Shown piece by piece: positions 20,376 through 21,205 of a DNA stretch of 21,205 nt (position 1 is the first letter of the stretch; every line of letters starts with the position of its first letter). The translations under genes and the position numbers were made by a program. Source of the DNA: DATLWR01 sp035576205 (GTDB lineage: Bacteria; Pseudomonadota; Zetaproteobacteria; Mariprofundales; Mariprofundaceae); the NCBI GenBank assembly GCA_035576205.1, contig DATLWR010000087.1, positions 1 through 21,205 on the forward strand. The letters are read 5' to 3'. The notes beneath the pieces were generated by a model, which was not told where the DNA came from, did not search any database, and saw only the letters and a program-made list of their open reading frames with translations.

Positions 20376-21205
20376 TTAGTTATCAGTGTCCACCTGCAAA
20401 TCCGATCCGGCATCGGCATCAGGCTGGCCGAACTGCTGCGTATCCAATTCGAAGGAGGTGATTTTATCCATATCGCGCTCGGTAAAGTCTACCCGGCCGA
20501 TATGGGTATCGGGATGCCGCTTGCTATCGGCCGCTGCGACGAATACTGCCGGCTGGGCGGACGTTGCCGTTTCGCCGGCCATGCGCCTGTAGATTTCGGC
20601 AATCGATTTCGCCCGTGCGACGAGCAGTTCCGGATCGGTCGGCTTGGCCACATAGCCATCGGCACCGCCGCTCAGGGCCGAAGCCTCCTTCATGTTACCG
20701 GTCAGCAACATCGTGCCAGTATGGTTCAATGCCGGCTGTTGCCGAATGCGCTCAATGAATTCCTGACCGGTTTGCCCCGGCATTTCATGATCGGTGATCA
20801 ACAGATGAAAATGCTGCTGCTGCAGCTTGTCCCAGGCTTCATCGACCGTGGCGGCAGTCTGGACTTCGAAAAAACCGGCAGTCGTCAGGATATGGCTGGT
20901 GTACTGCAGCATGACCGGGGAGTCATCGAGCAGCAGGACGGACAGCTTGTCGGAAGCGGACTTCTGGATGGGTGCCCCGGGTGCCATCGATGGTGCCGTC
21001 GCTTCGCGACCTGCTTGGACAGGAGCTATGGGCGTTGCAGCGATCACCGGAGAAGAGGGTTCCGGCTCCTCTTCCGAAGTTTCTTCGCCGAATAGATCGG
21101 CAAACGAGCCGGACTGGCTCGTTTCTGAGGATTTCTCGAACAGCGAAGATGCCTCTCCGGCCTTGGAGGTCACAGGTTTGTGCAGATGGCCGATGAGGCC
21201 GTATT
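20376..21205 (-). CDS. Response-regulator receiver protein (5' end beyond window edge)
   Basis: The frame is open to the right edge. A GTG at 21171-21173 could start a 265-residue protein, but the codons upstream continue without a stop and read GLIGHLHKPVTS. This resembles the Lys-Pro end of a receiver domain, so a longer, possibly two-receiver protein is likely. Counting from the GTG, a disordered Ser/Glu/Pro/Ala linker (about 5-75) precedes a full receiver domain (about 77-195). The domain has the acidic pair D83-D84, phosphoacceptor D128 in ITDHEMPG, T158 in LLTGN and K177 in VAKP. The last ~65 residues are polar and show no output domain. It is probably a signalling adaptor of the single-receiver kind. 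DUF3467 follows in the same direction. Confidence 0.82.
   Translation of the reverse strand, partial: YGLIGHLHKPVTSKAGEASSLFEKSSETSQSGSFADLFGEETSEEEPEPSSPVIAATPIAPVQAGREATAPSMAPGAPIQKSASDKLSVLLLDDSPVMLQYTSHILTTAGFFEVQTAATVDEAWDKLQQQHFHLLITDHEMPGQTGQEFIERIRQQPALNHTGTMLLTGNMKEASALSGGADGYVAKPTDPELLVARAKSIAEIYRRMAGETATSAQPAVFVAAADSKRHPDTHIGRVDFTERDMDKITSFELDTQQFGQPDADAGSDLQVDTDN

Overview
This is a gene-dense, GC-rich chromosomal window from a Gram-negative proteobacterium. The housekeeping content supports that: PurA, MidA-type methyltransferase, YgfZ, DapE/DapF, QueF/QueG, TrmL, PgsA, ThiC/ThiE/ThiD, plus a lipoprotein signal with a clear lipobox. Nothing fixes the order. A zeta- or gammaproteobacterium is my best inference, and I saw no rRNA, tRNA, IS element, prophage or CRISPR. 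No gene-free stretch exceeds 300 bases; the longest is 879-1097.

Layout. (1) 1-340: 3' end of purA and its hairpin terminator. (2) 351-878, minus: a secreted or anchored protein of unknown function. (3) 1098-2624, plus: an iron-ADH-family dehydrogenase followed by a small Cys-containing protein. (4) 2634-4117, minus: trxA, terminator, trmL, pgsA. (5) 4181-9982, plus: a MidA/NDUFAF7-type methyltransferase, a membrane Ser/Thr kinase with an N-terminal zinc ribbon and an extracytoplasmic C-terminal domain, an RlmD-like rRNA methyltransferase, and an orphan family-5 solute-binding lipoprotein. (6) 9997-13488, minus: the overlapping operon ygfZ, DUF4936-like gene, dapE, queF, dapF. (7) 13578-20054, plus: thiC, a CBS-pair gene, tsaE, queG, gph, thiE, thiD and a MatP-like gene, many with overlapping ends. 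(8) 20062-21205, minus: a receiver-domain protein cut by the window edge, then a DUF3467 gene.

Pathways meet here. Thiamine pyrimidine synthesis and coupling are covered by thiC, thiD and thiE. Queuosine is represented by queF and queG, lysine/peptidoglycan precursor synthesis by dapE and dapF, and tRNA/rRNA modification by trmL, tsaE, queG and the RlmD-like enzyme.

The most interesting element is at 19647-20054. A 126-residue protein resembles MatP, the organiser of the Ter macrodomain in Enterobacteria and Vibrio. Its gene carries two near-identical palindromes with the arms of matS (GTGAC-N3-GTCAC). One abuts its start codon and the other lies inside the gene, within the codons for the predicted DNA-reading beta strand. 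A third copy lies 10 kb away inside the solute-binding protein gene. About 0.02 copies are expected by chance in a window of this size (equal base use), so this looks like a real protein/site system with possible autoregulation. The protein appears to lack the C-terminal coiled coil of E. coli MatP.
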